A stretch of 64,000 bases of DNA from Synechococcus sp. A10-1-5-1. Its GTDB lineage: Bacteria; Cyanobacteriota; Cyanobacteriia; PCC-6307; Cyanobiaceae. This document shows positions 34,447 to 42,517 of the stretch, in pieces. The notes beneath the pieces were generated by a model. The model had not been told where the DNA came from and ran no database searches. It saw only the letters and a list, made by a program, of their open reading frames with translations. Every line of letters begins with the position of its first letter. The first letter of the stretch is position 1. Both the position numbers and the translations under genes were made by a program. The stretch is taken from NCBI RefSeq assembly GCF_023115425.1, contig NZ_CP096032.1, positions 1,860,001 to 1,924,000 on the forward strand, given 5' to 3'.

Positions 34447-34653
34447 CTATGCGATGACCTCTGGAGTCACCATGGCACGCAGGATCAGGGCCAGGCTCAA
34501 CAGGCCGCTCACCAGGGCTCCGATCAGGGCCACGGCGGTGACCGGGTTGCTGCGGCGCTGGGCTAGGGGTTCAAGGACGGAGTTGGCGACGCCAAGCCCG
34601 AACGCGATCAGATAGCGCGGATAGCGCGTGACGTTCAGAAAAAAGTCCCGCAT
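34447..34653 (-). CDS. DUF751 / Ycf33-like small membrane protein
   Basis: 68 residues from ATG 34653 ([18 protein letters not shown]). Two predicted membrane helices ([19 protein letters not shown] and [19 protein letters not shown]) with the NVTRYPRY head are typical of DUF751, called Ycf33 in algal plastids. No function is established. Two bases upstream of rbfA, a conserved neighbour pair in cyanobacteria as far as I recall. Confidence 0.85.
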   Translation of the reverse strand: MRDFFLNVTRYPRYLIAFGLGVANSVLEPLAQRRSNPVTAVALIGALVSGLLSLALILRAMVTPEVIA

Positions 34654-34732
34654 GGGGGCTGGAGCGCTGATCAAACAGTGCTGGCTACTCTGCCGCCAAA
34701 GGGCACCCGGTGCCGCGCGATCCGATCCGTTG

Positions 34733-35443
34733 ATGCTGGAGCTCCATCAGTTCCGCCATTCGGCCTTCTGCGAGAAGGTCCGCTTGGTGTTGGCCTTGAA
34801 ACAACTCAGCTTCACTCCCGTTGAGGTCACCCCTGGCGTGGGTCAGGTGGAGCTCTACCGCCTCTCAGGCCAGCGGCAGGTGCCGGTCCTTGTGGATGGC
34901 AGCGAGGTCATCGCCGACTCCACGGCGATCGCCTTGCACTTGGAGCAGAAGCATCCCGATCCCGCGCTCCTGCCCAGTGATCCCGCCCTGCGGGCCCAGG
35001 TGTTGCTGCTGGAGGACTGGGCTGATACCGCGTTAGCGGCCGGTGCCCGGATGGCTTTGGTGCAGGCAGCCGTCAGCGATCCAGTACTGCGTGATGGGTT
35101 GCTGCCGGAGGCGACTCCCTCTCCGCTGCGCTCCCTGGTGGGCGCCTTGCCCGGCGGGGTGCTGAGCGGAGTCGGTCAAGTTCTGGATCAACAGGTGCTG
35201 CAGCAACTGCGCAGCAGCCTCGAGCAGCTGACCGCCTTGGTGCAGGCCCAGCCCTACCTGGTGGGTGATCAACTCACCTTGGCCGACTTGGCCGTGATGG
35301 CCCAGCTGTCCTTGATCAAATTCCCGAGCTCTGCGGGCAGTCCCCTGGCGGGGCGTGGGGTGGCTGGCTTGGCCGATGATCCGCGTTTGGAATCCCTCTG
35401 GCTCTGGCGGGATCGTCTCGGTCTACAGCTGGGGCGTCCTTAG
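34733..35443 (+). CDS. Glutathione S-transferase family protein
   Basis: 236 residues. The N-terminal thioredoxin-like half has FRHSAFCEKVRLVLALK (catalytic Ser/Cys region), the cis-Pro of QVPVLVDG and the glutathione-binding EVIADSTAI. The C-terminal helical half ends PYLVGDQLTLADLAVMAQLS, the N-capping motif of GSTs. Likely soluble detoxification or redox enzyme. Start at ATG 34733 because the fold begins there. Its 3' end touches the convergent DUF6816-like gene. Confidence 0.88.
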   Translation: MLELHQFRHSAFCEKVRLVLALKQLSFTPVEVTPGVGQVELYRLSGQRQVPVLVDGSEVIADSTAIALHLEQKHPDPALLPSDPALRAQVLLLEDWADTALAAGARMALVQAAVSDPVLRDGLLPEATPSPLRSLVGALPGGVLSGVGQVLDQQVLQQLRSSLEQLTALVQAQPYLVGDQLTLADLAVMAQLSLIKFPSSAGSPLAGRGVAGLADDPRLESLWLWRDRLGLQLGRP

Positions 35444-36108
35444 GATTGCCGCTCGAGCACCAAGATTCCACTCCAGCTCCGCTGGGCGTCAGCCATCAGG
35501 CCGTCCGCGGGAGAGCCGTAACTCACCTGCCATTGACGGGCTTCGATGCGATCGGCATCGATGCGGGCGTAACGGCTGAGGGTTTCCACTTGGCTGACGC
35601 GGGGATCCCCGGGACCATGCAGCACCTGCAGGCTGAGTTCGTCCGCCAGAAATTGATCCTGCGGCCGCTGTTCGCTGCGGCGTCCAACGACGGTGGATTC
35701 CAAGTAGCGATCCCCGTTCAGATCAGCCAATTGACGGTTGGGGTTCTGCGGGTCATTGCGGACCCTCTGCAGCTGATCCCCCAGCAGGGCCCGTCCAACC
35801 GATTGCGCGTTGAAGGCTCGATCGCCCACGATCCGCCCTGAGCGGTCTTCGACAAAGCGCACTGCGTACTGGATCTCCGGTTCCACGCCACTGAGGTCCT
35901 GACTGGTGGCTCTCCATTCCCCCTCAAACCAGCTGGGGTAAATCAGATCCCGCTGTCCCGGCCGCGGTAGCGGCGCCGGCAGGTGCCACTGCGGCCAGCT
36001 TCCCAGGCGTTGTTCCAGGGTTGAAGCCGCCACCGCAGGCAGGCTGTCGCTCAGCAGAACCACCAGGGCGAGAAGCGGTGCCAGCAGCGGTCGACGGGCA
36101 GGCGGCAT
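35440..36108 (-). CDS. Secreted/lumenal protein of the DUF6816 type
   Basis: 222 residues from ATG 36108 (MPPARRPLLAPLLALVVLL), with a signal peptide ending near AVAAS. The mature part has SWFEGEWRATSQDLSGVEP, FVEDRSGRIVGDRAFNAQS and DRIEARQWQVSYGSPADG, a pattern I associate with a cyanobacterial/plastid thylakoid-lumen protein family of unknown function. The frame is open 17 codons upstream, but that region is not signal-like and enters the divergent gene. Confidence 0.7.
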   Translation of the reverse strand: MPPARRPLLAPLLALVVLLSDSLPAVAASTLEQRLGSWPQWHLPAPLPRPGQRDLIYPSWFEGEWRATSQDLSGVEPEIQYAVRFVEDRSGRIVGDRAFNAQSVGRALLGDQLQRVRNDPQNPNRQLADLNGDRYLESTVVGRRSEQRPQDQFLADELSLQVLHGPGDPRVSQVETLSRYARIDADRIEARQWQVSYGSPADGLMADAQRSWSGILVLERQS

Positions 36109-36157
36109 GGCAATGCGCGTGGCAGGCTGCCTGTGATCCTGCCGCCTGGACGGCCCC

Positions 36158-36427
36158 ATGTCCGATCCCCTGATTCGTGAGCTGGATCACTACGTGGTGC
36201 TGGAGCCCGGTGCCCCCCAGCAACTGCTCTCGGCGGCGGACACCCTGGGTTGGTTAGAGCGACAACTGAGGTCTTTGGATGCCGTTCCCGAGGACCTTTC
36301 GACGTTGGCCTCGACGGCGGATCAGGCTCAACGGCTCCTGGAGACGGCCTGTGAGTTGGAGGTGCAGCCCGGGGTGACGGTGCAGTGGTTTGCGATTCGC
36401 CTCGAGCCGCCCGGCGCTGCTAGTTGA
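36158..36427 (+). CDS. Chlororespiratory reduction protein 7 (CRR7)-like
   Basis: 89 residues: MSDPLIRELDHYVVLEPGAPQ, then LLETACELEVQPGVTVQWFAIRLE. The YVVLE head and the CELxVxPG-xxxQWxxxRLE tail match the CRR7 family. In chloroplasts it is needed to build the NDH complex, so a role in NDH-1 assembly is likely. Overlaps the end of convergent aroK by eight bases. Confidence 0.75.
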   Translation: MSDPLIRELDHYVVLEPGAPQQLLSAADTLGWLERQLRSLDAVPEDLSTLASTADQAQRLLETACELEVQPGVTVQWFAIRLEPPGAAS

Positions 36428-37043
36428 TCGAGGTCCCCACCTCACCGGCGTCGCTGGTGACTTGCAGTTGCCCCAGGGGCGGAGCGGTGCGCTCTTTGAT
36501 GATCGAGGGCAGCGCCTCGAGGATTTGCTGGGCGACCTGCTCGGGTGCGCGCCCGTCCTGAATGATCTGTAGGTCCGCTTGGGCATAGAGCGGCCGGCGT
36601 TCGGCCATCAAGGTCGCCAGACGTTCGGCGCGGTCCTCCGCTTCCATCAGCGGCCTGGGGGTGGGATCGGCTTCCAGGCGCTGCAGCAGGAGTTCGTCGG
36701 GGGCATCGAGCCAGATCACGACCCCTTGATGCAGCTCTCCCCAGTTGGCCGGTTGGGTGACGACGCCGCCCCCGGTGGCCACCACCAGAGAGTGCCACGA
36801 GGCAATTTGGTTGAGCACCGCCGATTCCAGCTCGCGAAAGCCGCTCTCCCCTTCGCTGGCAAAAATCTCGGGAATGGAACGACCGGCCACCTGCTCGAGG
36901 CTGGTGTCGGCATCAAGAAAGCGGTAGTTGAGAGCCGCGGCGAGATGCCGGCCAACGCTGCTTTTGCCGCTGCCCATCATTCCCACCAAATAGAGGTTCA
37001 ATCCCTCCAGTCGCTGCCGCAGCTGGACTCGGGTGTCCTCCAT
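36420..37043 (-). CDS. aroK: Shikimate kinase
   Basis: 207 residues. P-loop GMMGSGKSSVGRHLA, the DADTSLEQ shikimate-binding motif, SGFRELE, the VVATGGGVV loop and the RPLMEAEDRAERL lid. It phosphorylates shikimate in aromatic amino acid synthesis. I start it at ATG 37043 (MEDTRVQLRQRL); the open frame upstream runs into the promoter and 5' end of the divergent queD-like gene. Confidence 0.93.
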   Translation of the reverse strand: MEDTRVQLRQRLEGLNLYLVGMMGSGKSSVGRHLAAALNYRFLDADTSLEQVAGRSIPEIFASEGESGFRELESAVLNQIASWHSLVVATGGGVVTQPANWGELHQGVVIWLDAPDELLLQRLEADPTPRPLMEAEDRAERLATLMAERRPLYAQADLQIIQDGRAPEQVAQQILEALPSIIKERTAPPLGQLQVTSDAGEVGTSIN

Positions 37044-37101
37044 CGGTTCGTCATCGCAAGCACCAACATTCTTAAGATGCGACCAACCGTTACTCGCTGT
37101 C

Positions 37102-38058
37102 ATGACTCCGCCAGTGATGGCGGCGCCTCCGGTGAGTCCGGTGTCCGTCGCCTCCCAAGCCCCCCATGGCCAGGGTCGCCCCTGCGTGATCACGCGCCGG
37201 GCCACCTTCAGCTCCAGTCATCGTTACTGGCTGCCTGAGCTGAGCCCTGAGCAGAACGCAGCTCAGTTCGGGGCCTGCAGCGTGTCCCCGGGGCACGGGC
37301 ATAACTACGAGTTGATCGTCGCCATGGGCGGCGGGCTCGATGCCAATGGCATGGTGCTCAACCTCTCGGATGTGAAGCACGCCATCCGCGAGCAGGTCAC
37401 GGCCCAGCTCGATTTCCGCAGCCTGAACGAGGCCTGGCCGGAATTCGATCTGAGCCGCCCGGAGGGGGTTTTGCCCACCACCGAGGCCTTGGTTCAGGCC
37501 ATCTGGAGGCGTCTGACGCCTCACCTGCCCCTGATGGGGCTGCGTCTTTACGAAACCGACAAGCTCTGGGCCGATGTGCTCGGCGATTCCATGGAAGCCT
37601 TCCTGACGATCCGCACCCACTTCGCGGCGGCCCATCGCTTGGCCCGTCCTGAGCTGAGCTTTGAGGAGAACACCGCCATCTATGGCAAGTGCGCCCGGCC
37701 CCATGGCCATGGCCACAACTACCTGCTGGACATCACCGTCCGCGGCGGGATCGATCCCCGCACCGGGATGGTCTGTGATTTGTCTGCTCTCCAATCAGCG
37801 GTGGATGAGCTGGTGGTGGAACCGTTCGATCACACCTTCTTGAACAAGGATGTCGAGCACTTCTCCAGCACCGTGCCCACGGCGGAGAACATCGCTCTGC
37901 ACATCGCTGATCTGCTGCAAGCCCCCGTCGCGGCATTGGGGGCTTCGCTCCACAAGGTCCGGCTGCAGGAGAGTCCAAACAACGCCGCTGAGGTGTTCGC
38001 TGAAGTGCCTCAACTGGGCATGAACCCCCAGGCCCTCGAAGCCCTTGCCGGCGCCTGA
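37102..38058 (+). CDS. Tandem-domain 6-pyruvoyl/6-carboxy-tetrahydropterin synthase
   Basis: 318 residues with two PTPS folds in one chain. Domain 1 (about 28-165) has zinc ligands H40, H65, H67 and nucleophile C59. Domain 2 (about 168-310) has H178, H203, H205 and C197. The Asp-His of the catalytic relay is D243-H244 in domain 2 (PFDHTFLN), but domain 1 reads LDFRSLN, with Phe105 in place of His. QueD makes a queuosine precursor; PTPS makes tetrahydropterins, and cyanobacteria also make pterin glycosides, so the product is open. The RibD-like gene downstream overlaps its 3' end. Confidence 0.88.
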   Translation: MTPPVMAAPPVSPVSVASQAPHGQGRPCVITRRATFSSSHRYWLPELSPEQNAAQFGACSVSPGHGHNYELIVAMGGGLDANGMVLNLSDVKHAIREQVTAQLDFRSLNEAWPEFDLSRPEGVLPTTEALVQAIWRRLTPHLPLMGLRLYETDKLWADVLGDSMEAFLTIRTHFAAAHRLARPELSFEENTAIYGKCARPHGHGHNYLLDITVRGGIDPRTGMVCDLSALQSAVDELVVEPFDHTFLNKDVEHFSSTVPTAENIALHIADLLQAPVAALGASLHKVRLQESPNNAAEVFAEVPQLGMNPQALEALAGA

Positions 38059-38677
38059 GGTTCGGCTGGTCCTGGCCGTCAGCCTGGACGGCCGCCTCGC
38101 CCCCGCCACAGGGGGTGCCGCCCAACTCGGAGGGACCGGTGATCGCCGCGTTCTTGAGGAGGCTCTGGCTTGGGCCGATGGAGCCCTGGTTGGTGGCAAC
38201 ACCATCCGTCAGCACGGCTGCACCTGCTTGATCCGCGATGCCGACTTGTCGGCGCAGCGTCAGCAGCAGGGGCGTCCGCCTCAACCGGCAGCCCTGGTCG
38301 TGAGTCGCCAGGCCCATTGGGATCAGCGCCTTCGTCTGTTTCAGCAGCCTCTGCAGCGTTGGCTTCTAGGACCTCTGGAAGCTGTTCCGGCTGGTTTTGA
38401 TCGGGTCTTAGGCCTCCAGGATTGGCGGCATACGTTGGCGGACTTGGCGGCCTTGGGTTTCGAGCACGTGCTCTTACTTGGTGGTGCTCAGCTGGCGTCG
38501 CAACTGCTGGCACTGGGGCTCGTGGATGAGCTGCAACTCACCTTGGTGCCTCAACTGCTGGGTGGTCCCCATAGCTGGCTGCGGTCCGATCTGGCCCTGG
38601 AGTCCAGTGTCTGGGGGCTCAAGGAGCATCGACCCTTGGGCGCCGATGAGTTGCTCGTGCGCTACCGCCGCATCTGA
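38045..38677 (+). CDS. RibD C-terminal-type NADPH reductase
   Basis: 210 residues from TTG 38045, inside the last codons of the PTPS gene. A dihydrofolate-reductase-like fold: RLVLAVSLDGRLAP, ALVGGNTIRQHG, then HVLLLGGAQLASQLLALGLVDELQLTLVPQLLGG. This is the pyrimidine reductase half of RibD without the deaminase half. It probably serves riboflavin synthesis (an otherwise split ribD) or a pterin reduction given the neighbour. No better start codon lies in frame downstream before the conserved N-terminus. Confidence 0.82.
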   Translation: MPAPEVRLVLAVSLDGRLAPATGGAAQLGGTGDRRVLEEALAWADGALVGGNTIRQHGCTCLIRDADLSAQRQQQGRPPQPAALVVSRQAHWDQRLRLFQQPLQRWLLGPLEAVPAGFDRVLGLQDWRHTLADLAALGFEHVLLLGGAQLASQLLALGLVDELQLTLVPQLLGGPHSWLRSDLALESSVWGLKEHRPLGADELLVRYRRI

Positions 38678-39132
38678 GACTTCAGGCTGCTGAACCGTTC
38701 GGCCAGGTCCCGCAGCGGCAGCCGGCCAAAGGTCTCCGGTGGCAGCCCCAGCATCCGTCCGGCGCAGCGCCTGACCACCACCTCCAGATCATCGCCAAAG
38801 CGTCCGGCAAGTAACTCGGTGATGACCCCGAGGCTGCGGCCGCTGGTTTGGGTCTCGGCCACGAGGCAGCGGCTGGTGGGGGCAGCCAGGGCTTGGCAGG
38901 CGGGCGTGAGCCGCTGGATCAGGCTGCTGTTGCCCATGGCGCTCCAACGCAGACAGGCCTCGCTGACCTTGGCTTCGACCTGCGGCCGCATCAGTTTGAG
39001 CACTGGGCTCAGTAATCCGGCTTGGCTTGGCGCCGTCAGCGCTCCGATGACGAGGGCTGTAGCCGTTAGCGTTCTGCCCGCTGCCTGCCCCCTGGTTTTG
39101 AGCTGATGGCCGAGCTCACTGTTCGCTGGCAC
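38662..39132 (-). CDS. Small exported protein of unknown function
   Basis: About 156 residues if begun at GTG 39132 (MPANSELGHQLKTRG). A signal-peptide-like stretch (LTATALVIGALTAPSQA) is followed by a soluble domain with four cysteines (EACLRW, TPACQAL, SRCLVAE, RRCAGRM) that could form disulfides. The only canonical start near the signal is this GTG, which overlaps the divergent acyltransferase start by 27 bases. I do not recognise the family. The much longer ORF on this strand is a shadow over the gene to the right. Confidence 0.55.
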   Translation of the reverse strand: MPANSELGHQLKTRGQAAGRTLTATALVIGALTAPSQAGLLSPVLKLMRPQVEAKVSEACLRWSAMGNSSLIQRLTPACQALAAPTSRCLVAETQTSGRSLGVITELLAGRFGDDLEVVVRRCAGRMLGLPPETFGRLPLRDLAERFSSLKSQMRR

Positions 39133-40290
39133 CGTTCGATTGAAGAGATCCCCGAGGCGCATTGGCAGGCCCTGACGGAGGCGGCTGGGCTCCCCTTCTA
39201 CTCCTGGCGTTGGCTGGCTGGCCTGGAGCGATCCGGAAGTGTTGCCCCTCGGCAGGGTTGGCAGCCCTGTCACCTGAGTCTCTGGCGTGATGATCGCCTG
39301 ATAGCTGTCGCTCCGCTCTACCTGAAAGGGCACAGCTACGGCGAGTTCGTCTTCGACCAGTCCTTTGCGGAGCTGGCCGCCCAGCTTGGGCAGCGCTACT
39401 ACCCCAAGCTGCTGGGCATGAGCCCCTTGAGTCCAGTCGTGGGCTACCGCTTCTTCACTGCAGGTGGCGAGGACGCCCAGCAGATCACCGCAGTGCTGAT
39501 GCAGTGCATTGACCGCTTCTGCGCCGAACATCAGATCTTTAGCTGCAACTTCCTCTACGCCGATCCCCAGTGGCAGGCCCTTGCTGAGGCGTCGGGATGC
39601 GCCACCTGGCTGAACCAGCAGAGCCTCTGGAGCAACCAGAGCTATGGCTGCTTCGATGACTACCTCGCGAGCTTCAACGCCAACCAGAGGCGCAACATCA
39701 AGCGCGAGCGCAAGGCGGTGGAGCGCGCGGGGATCACGGTGACGCCCCTGGCGGGAGCTGACCTTCCCGGCGAGATGCTGGAGCGGATGCACCACTTCTA
39801 TGCCCAGCATTGCGCCCGTTGGGGGCCCTGGGGGAGCAAGTACCTCACGGAAGCCTTCTTTGATGAGGCGGCGGCGGAGTTGCGGGAACACCTGGTGCTC
39901 TTCAGTGCCCATCGCGGCGATCCCCTCGATCCGGTGGCGATGTCGCTGTGCGTGCACGCAGGGGATCAACTCTGGGGCCGTTACTGGGGCAGCGACGAGG
40001 AGATCGACAACCTCCACTTCGAGGTCTGCTACTACGCCCCGATCGAGTGGGCCATTGACCGTGGCATCCAGCGTTTTGACCCCGGTGCGGGGGGAAGCCA
40101 CAAGCGCCGCCGCGGTTTTGTCGCCCGCTCCCATGCCTCCTTGCACCGGTGGTACTACGAGCCCTTTGATGCCATCGCTCGGCGCTGGTTGCCGGAGGCC
40201 AATCGCGAGCAGCTCAGTCAGATTGAGGCGGTCAATGCAGAGCTTCCCTTCACGGGCACGACGCGATCTCTGAGCGATTCGGCTGCGTAG
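39106..40290 (+). CDS. GNAT-fold peptidoglycan-type acyltransferase (DUF482/COG3146)
   Basis: 394 residues. Two stacked GNAT-like halves as in FemX-type proteins: WHRSIEEIPEAHWQALTE, PFYSWRWLAGLERSG, then NANQRRNIKRERKAVERAGI, YWGSDEEIDNLHFEVCYYAPIEWAI and the C-terminal FDPGAGGSHKRRRGF loop that marks this family. Reaction unknown; proposed to add amino acids or acyl groups to cell-wall or other amines. ATG 39106; followed nine bases later by the DUF4346 gene. Confidence 0.88.
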   Translation: MAELTVRWHRSIEEIPEAHWQALTEAAGLPFYSWRWLAGLERSGSVAPRQGWQPCHLSLWRDDRLIAVAPLYLKGHSYGEFVFDQSFAELAAQLGQRYYPKLLGMSPLSPVVGYRFFTAGGEDAQQITAVLMQCIDRFCAEHQIFSCNFLYADPQWQALAEASGCATWLNQQSLWSNQSYGCFDDYLASFNANQRRNIKRERKAVERAGITVTPLAGADLPGEMLERMHHFYAQHCARWGPWGSKYLTEAFFDEAAAELREHLVLFSAHRGDPLDPVAMSLCVHAGDQLWGRYWGSDEEIDNLHFEVCYYAPIEWAIDRGIQRFDPGAGGSHKRRRGFVARSHASLHRWYYEPFDAIARRWLPEANREQLSQIEAVNAELPFTGTTRSLSDSAA

Positions 40291-40299
40291 CATCCGCCC

Positions 40300-40686
40300 A
40301 TGAGCCCGTTTTCTCTAGAGCAGCGCCGCAGCCTTGATGAGGGGCTCTCGCAGCGCTTCATCGCCTTGGATCCCGCTGGCTATTTCCTGATCAAGTTGGA
40401 TCCCGAGGCTGGGGAGCTGATCGCGGAGCACTACAGCAATGCGATTGATGACCGTGGTCTGGCCACGGATCCGGAGACCGGTGAAGTGATCAGCTGCAAG
40501 GGGGCGGGGCCCCGTGCTCCGGTGGCGATCTACCGCGGACGCAGTGCCAAGGAGTTGGGCATGGCCCTGACTGAGGGGGACGGACCCCATCCCCTGAGTT
40601 GCCTTGATCACGCCCTCTATCTGGGCCGTGAACTGCAGAAAGCGGAGCTAGCCCTGGAGACCGGGGTTACCTACATCCAGGACTAA
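40300..40686 (+). CDS. DUF4346-family protein
   Basis: 128 residues. LDPAGYFLIKLDPEAGELIAEHYSNAIDDRG and AIYRGRSAKELGMAL plus PLSCLDHALYLGRELQKAELAL are characteristic of DUF4346, a cyanobacterial family sometimes fused to tetrahydropterin/methyltransferase-like domains. No function is established. Its last bases overlap the convergent radical SAM gene by four. Confidence 0.8.
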   Translation: MSPFSLEQRRSLDEGLSQRFIALDPAGYFLIKLDPEAGELIAEHYSNAIDDRGLATDPETGEVISCKGAGPRAPVAIYRGRSAKELGMALTEGDGPHPLSCLDHALYLGRELQKAELALETGVTYIQD

Positions 40687-42278
40687 GCCGGCTGCAGTTC
40701 GCGGGTTGGCGTCGGGGGCTCGGGGGGGAGTGCTGCGAGCTGATCTTGGATTTCTTCGGTCACCACGGAGCGGTATTCCATGAAGTGTTCGTTGTGGGCG
40801 AGCACCACAAGGAACTGCTCCAGAACAGCGGGGTTCTTCCGTGCGACTTCCAGCAGGGAGAGCCAGAAGCGAACACGGGTGTTGCGCTTGAAGCCCTGAC
40901 GCCAGAGCACGATCAGCAAGGCCCGCACATCAGTCCAGGCGGGTAGGGAGGCCTTGCCGAAGGTTGCCGGCACGAATTCCTGCCAGCGCGGCTTGCCCAT
41001 CTTCAGGTAGTAGTGCTTGACCCGATCGATGTAGGCGTTGGGTTCGTAAAGCCGGCAGAAGGCGTCGACGTATTCGTTGGCGATGTCGCGAATCGGCCGG
41101 GTGGGCACGAAGTTGAGCAGGTTGGTCTGGTTGACCCCCTTGGCGTCGGCCTTCTCTTGAATCAGCCGGCCTTCCTTCTCAAGCCGGTGCCAGAGGCCGG
41201 TGTTGGGTAGGGCCTGAAGCATCCCCATCATTGCGGCGGGGATCCCGGTGCGAGTGACGAACTCGACGATCCGATCGCCGGCTCCGGCTTTCTCACCATC
41301 GAAACCGATGATGAATCCGGCCATGACCCGCAGGCCATAGGAGTTGATTCGGTCCACAGCTTCTTCCAGGGAGCTGCGGGTGTTCTGGTGTTTTCCTGCC
41401 ACCGAGAGGCTCGCCTCATCGGGGGTCTCAATGCCGAGGAAGACCGAGTCGAAGCGGGCTTCGGCCATCATCAGCATCAGCTCCTCATCGGCAGCCAGAT
41501 CGACCGAGGCCTCAGTCGCGAAGCTGAAGGGATAGCCCCGTTCGATTTGCCACTGCTTCAAGGCCGGCAGCAGCAGCTTGGCGTTGCGCTTGTTGCCGAT
41601 GAAGTTGTCATCGACCAGGAAGATCGAGCGCCGCCAGCCCAAGTCGTAGAGGTATTGGAGTTCGGCGATCAGCTGCTCAGGCGTCTTGGTCCTGGGTTTG
41701 CGGCCGTAGAGAACGATGATGTCGCAGAACTCGCACTGGAACGGGCAGCCCCTGGAGAACTGCACGCTCATGGAGTCGTAGGCATCGAGTTTCAGCAGGT
41801 CAAAGCGCGGCACCGGCGTGTTGGTCACGTCCGGTTTTTCGCCGTTTGCGCTGAAACGGCCGCCGGCTTCACCCTTTTCAATGGCCTCGATGAACATCGG
41901 CAGGGTGATTTCACCCTCATCGAGCACTTTGAAGTCCGCCAAGCCCAATTCAGGGGCATCGGGTGTGGAGCTGGCGAAGGGGCCTCCAACGGCAACGGGC
42001 AGACCCCGTTCCTTGGCCTTGGCAATTTGCGCGGCCATGTCGGCCTTCTGCACGATCATCCCGGAGATGACCACTAGCTCAGCCCAATCCCAGTCGGCTT
42101 CGCTGACCTCTTCAACATTGCGGTCCACCAGCTTCATCGGCCAGTGCTGCGGCAGCAGTGCGGCCACCGTCACCATCCCCAAGGGAGGGAGGAGAACCTT
42201 GCGGTTCACGAGCTCGAGAATTTTCTCGTAGCTCCAGAAGGTCTTTGGAAACTCGGGGTAGATGAACAGGGTGTTCAT
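40683..42278 (-). CDS. B12-binding radical SAM protein with DUF4070 (HpnP/HpnJ-like family)
   Basis: 531 residues. Cobalamin-binding Rossmann domain (about 1-130, VVISGMIVQKADM, VAVGGPFASSTPDA), then a radical SAM core with C178-x3-C182-x2-C185, then a helical DUF4070-like tail. The family includes hopanoid methylases and related enzymes acting on unreactive carbons. I cannot infer the substrate; hopanoid genes are not nearby. Start MNTLFIYPEFPKTFWSYE is the usual N-terminus. 142 bases separate it from petL, divergently. Confidence 0.85.
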   Translation of the reverse strand: MNTLFIYPEFPKTFWSYEKILELVNRKVLLPPLGMVTVAALLPQHWPMKLVDRNVEEVSEADWDWAELVVISGMIVQKADMAAQIAKAKERGLPVAVGGPFASSTPDAPELGLADFKVLDEGEITLPMFIEAIEKGEAGGRFSANGEKPDVTNTPVPRFDLLKLDAYDSMSVQFSRGCPFQCEFCDIIVLYGRKPRTKTPEQLIAELQYLYDLGWRRSIFLVDDNFIGNKRNAKLLLPALKQWQIERGYPFSFATEASVDLAADEELMLMMAEARFDSVFLGIETPDEASLSVAGKHQNTRSSLEEAVDRINSYGLRVMAGFIIGFDGEKAGAGDRIVEFVTRTGIPAAMMGMLQALPNTGLWHRLEKEGRLIQEKADAKGVNQTNLLNFVPTRPIRDIANEYVDAFCRLYEPNAYIDRVKHYYLKMGKPRWQEFVPATFGKASLPAWTDVRALLIVLWRQGFKRNTRVRFWLSLLEVARKNPAVLEQFLVVLAHNEHFMEYRSVVTEEIQDQLAALPPEPPTPTRELQPA

Positions 42279-42420
42279 GCCGTTCGGTGGTCTCCAGTGA
42301 GATGCGTGGAACGGCTGTCCCCAACAGGGACATCCGAGTTGATGGCGTCCAGCCTAGGCCGAGTGGCCGGGGGGCGGGCTGGTTTCTGCTGTAATAGCGC
42401 TCAGTTGCAACCTCAGGTCC

Positions 42421-42513
42421 ATGGGCCCCGTGATCTATCTGGCAATGGTCGGTGGCGGTTTGGTGGCCGCTGCAGCCATCTCGTTCGTGCTGCGCGGAAT
42501 CAAGCTCATCTGA
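42421..42513 (+). CDS. petL: Cytochrome b6f complex subunit PetL
   Basis: A 30-codon gene: MGPVIYLAMVGGGLVAAAAI plus SFVLRGIKLI. It is a single membrane helix with the PetL-type ending LRxIKLI. PetL is a small stabilising subunit of the cytochrome b6f complex. A possible -10 box (tgtaat, 42390-42395) lies about 26 bases upstream. The stop lies four bases from the convergent MFS gene stop. Confidence 0.8.
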   Translation: MGPVIYLAMVGGGLVAAAAISFVLRGIKLI

Positions 42514-42517
42514 GCCG

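Noticed and set aside
38662-40293. 543-codon minus-strand ORF
   Set aside because: Only the last part (to about 39132) looks like a protein with a signal peptide; the rest overlies the DUF482 gene, which has clear family motifs.
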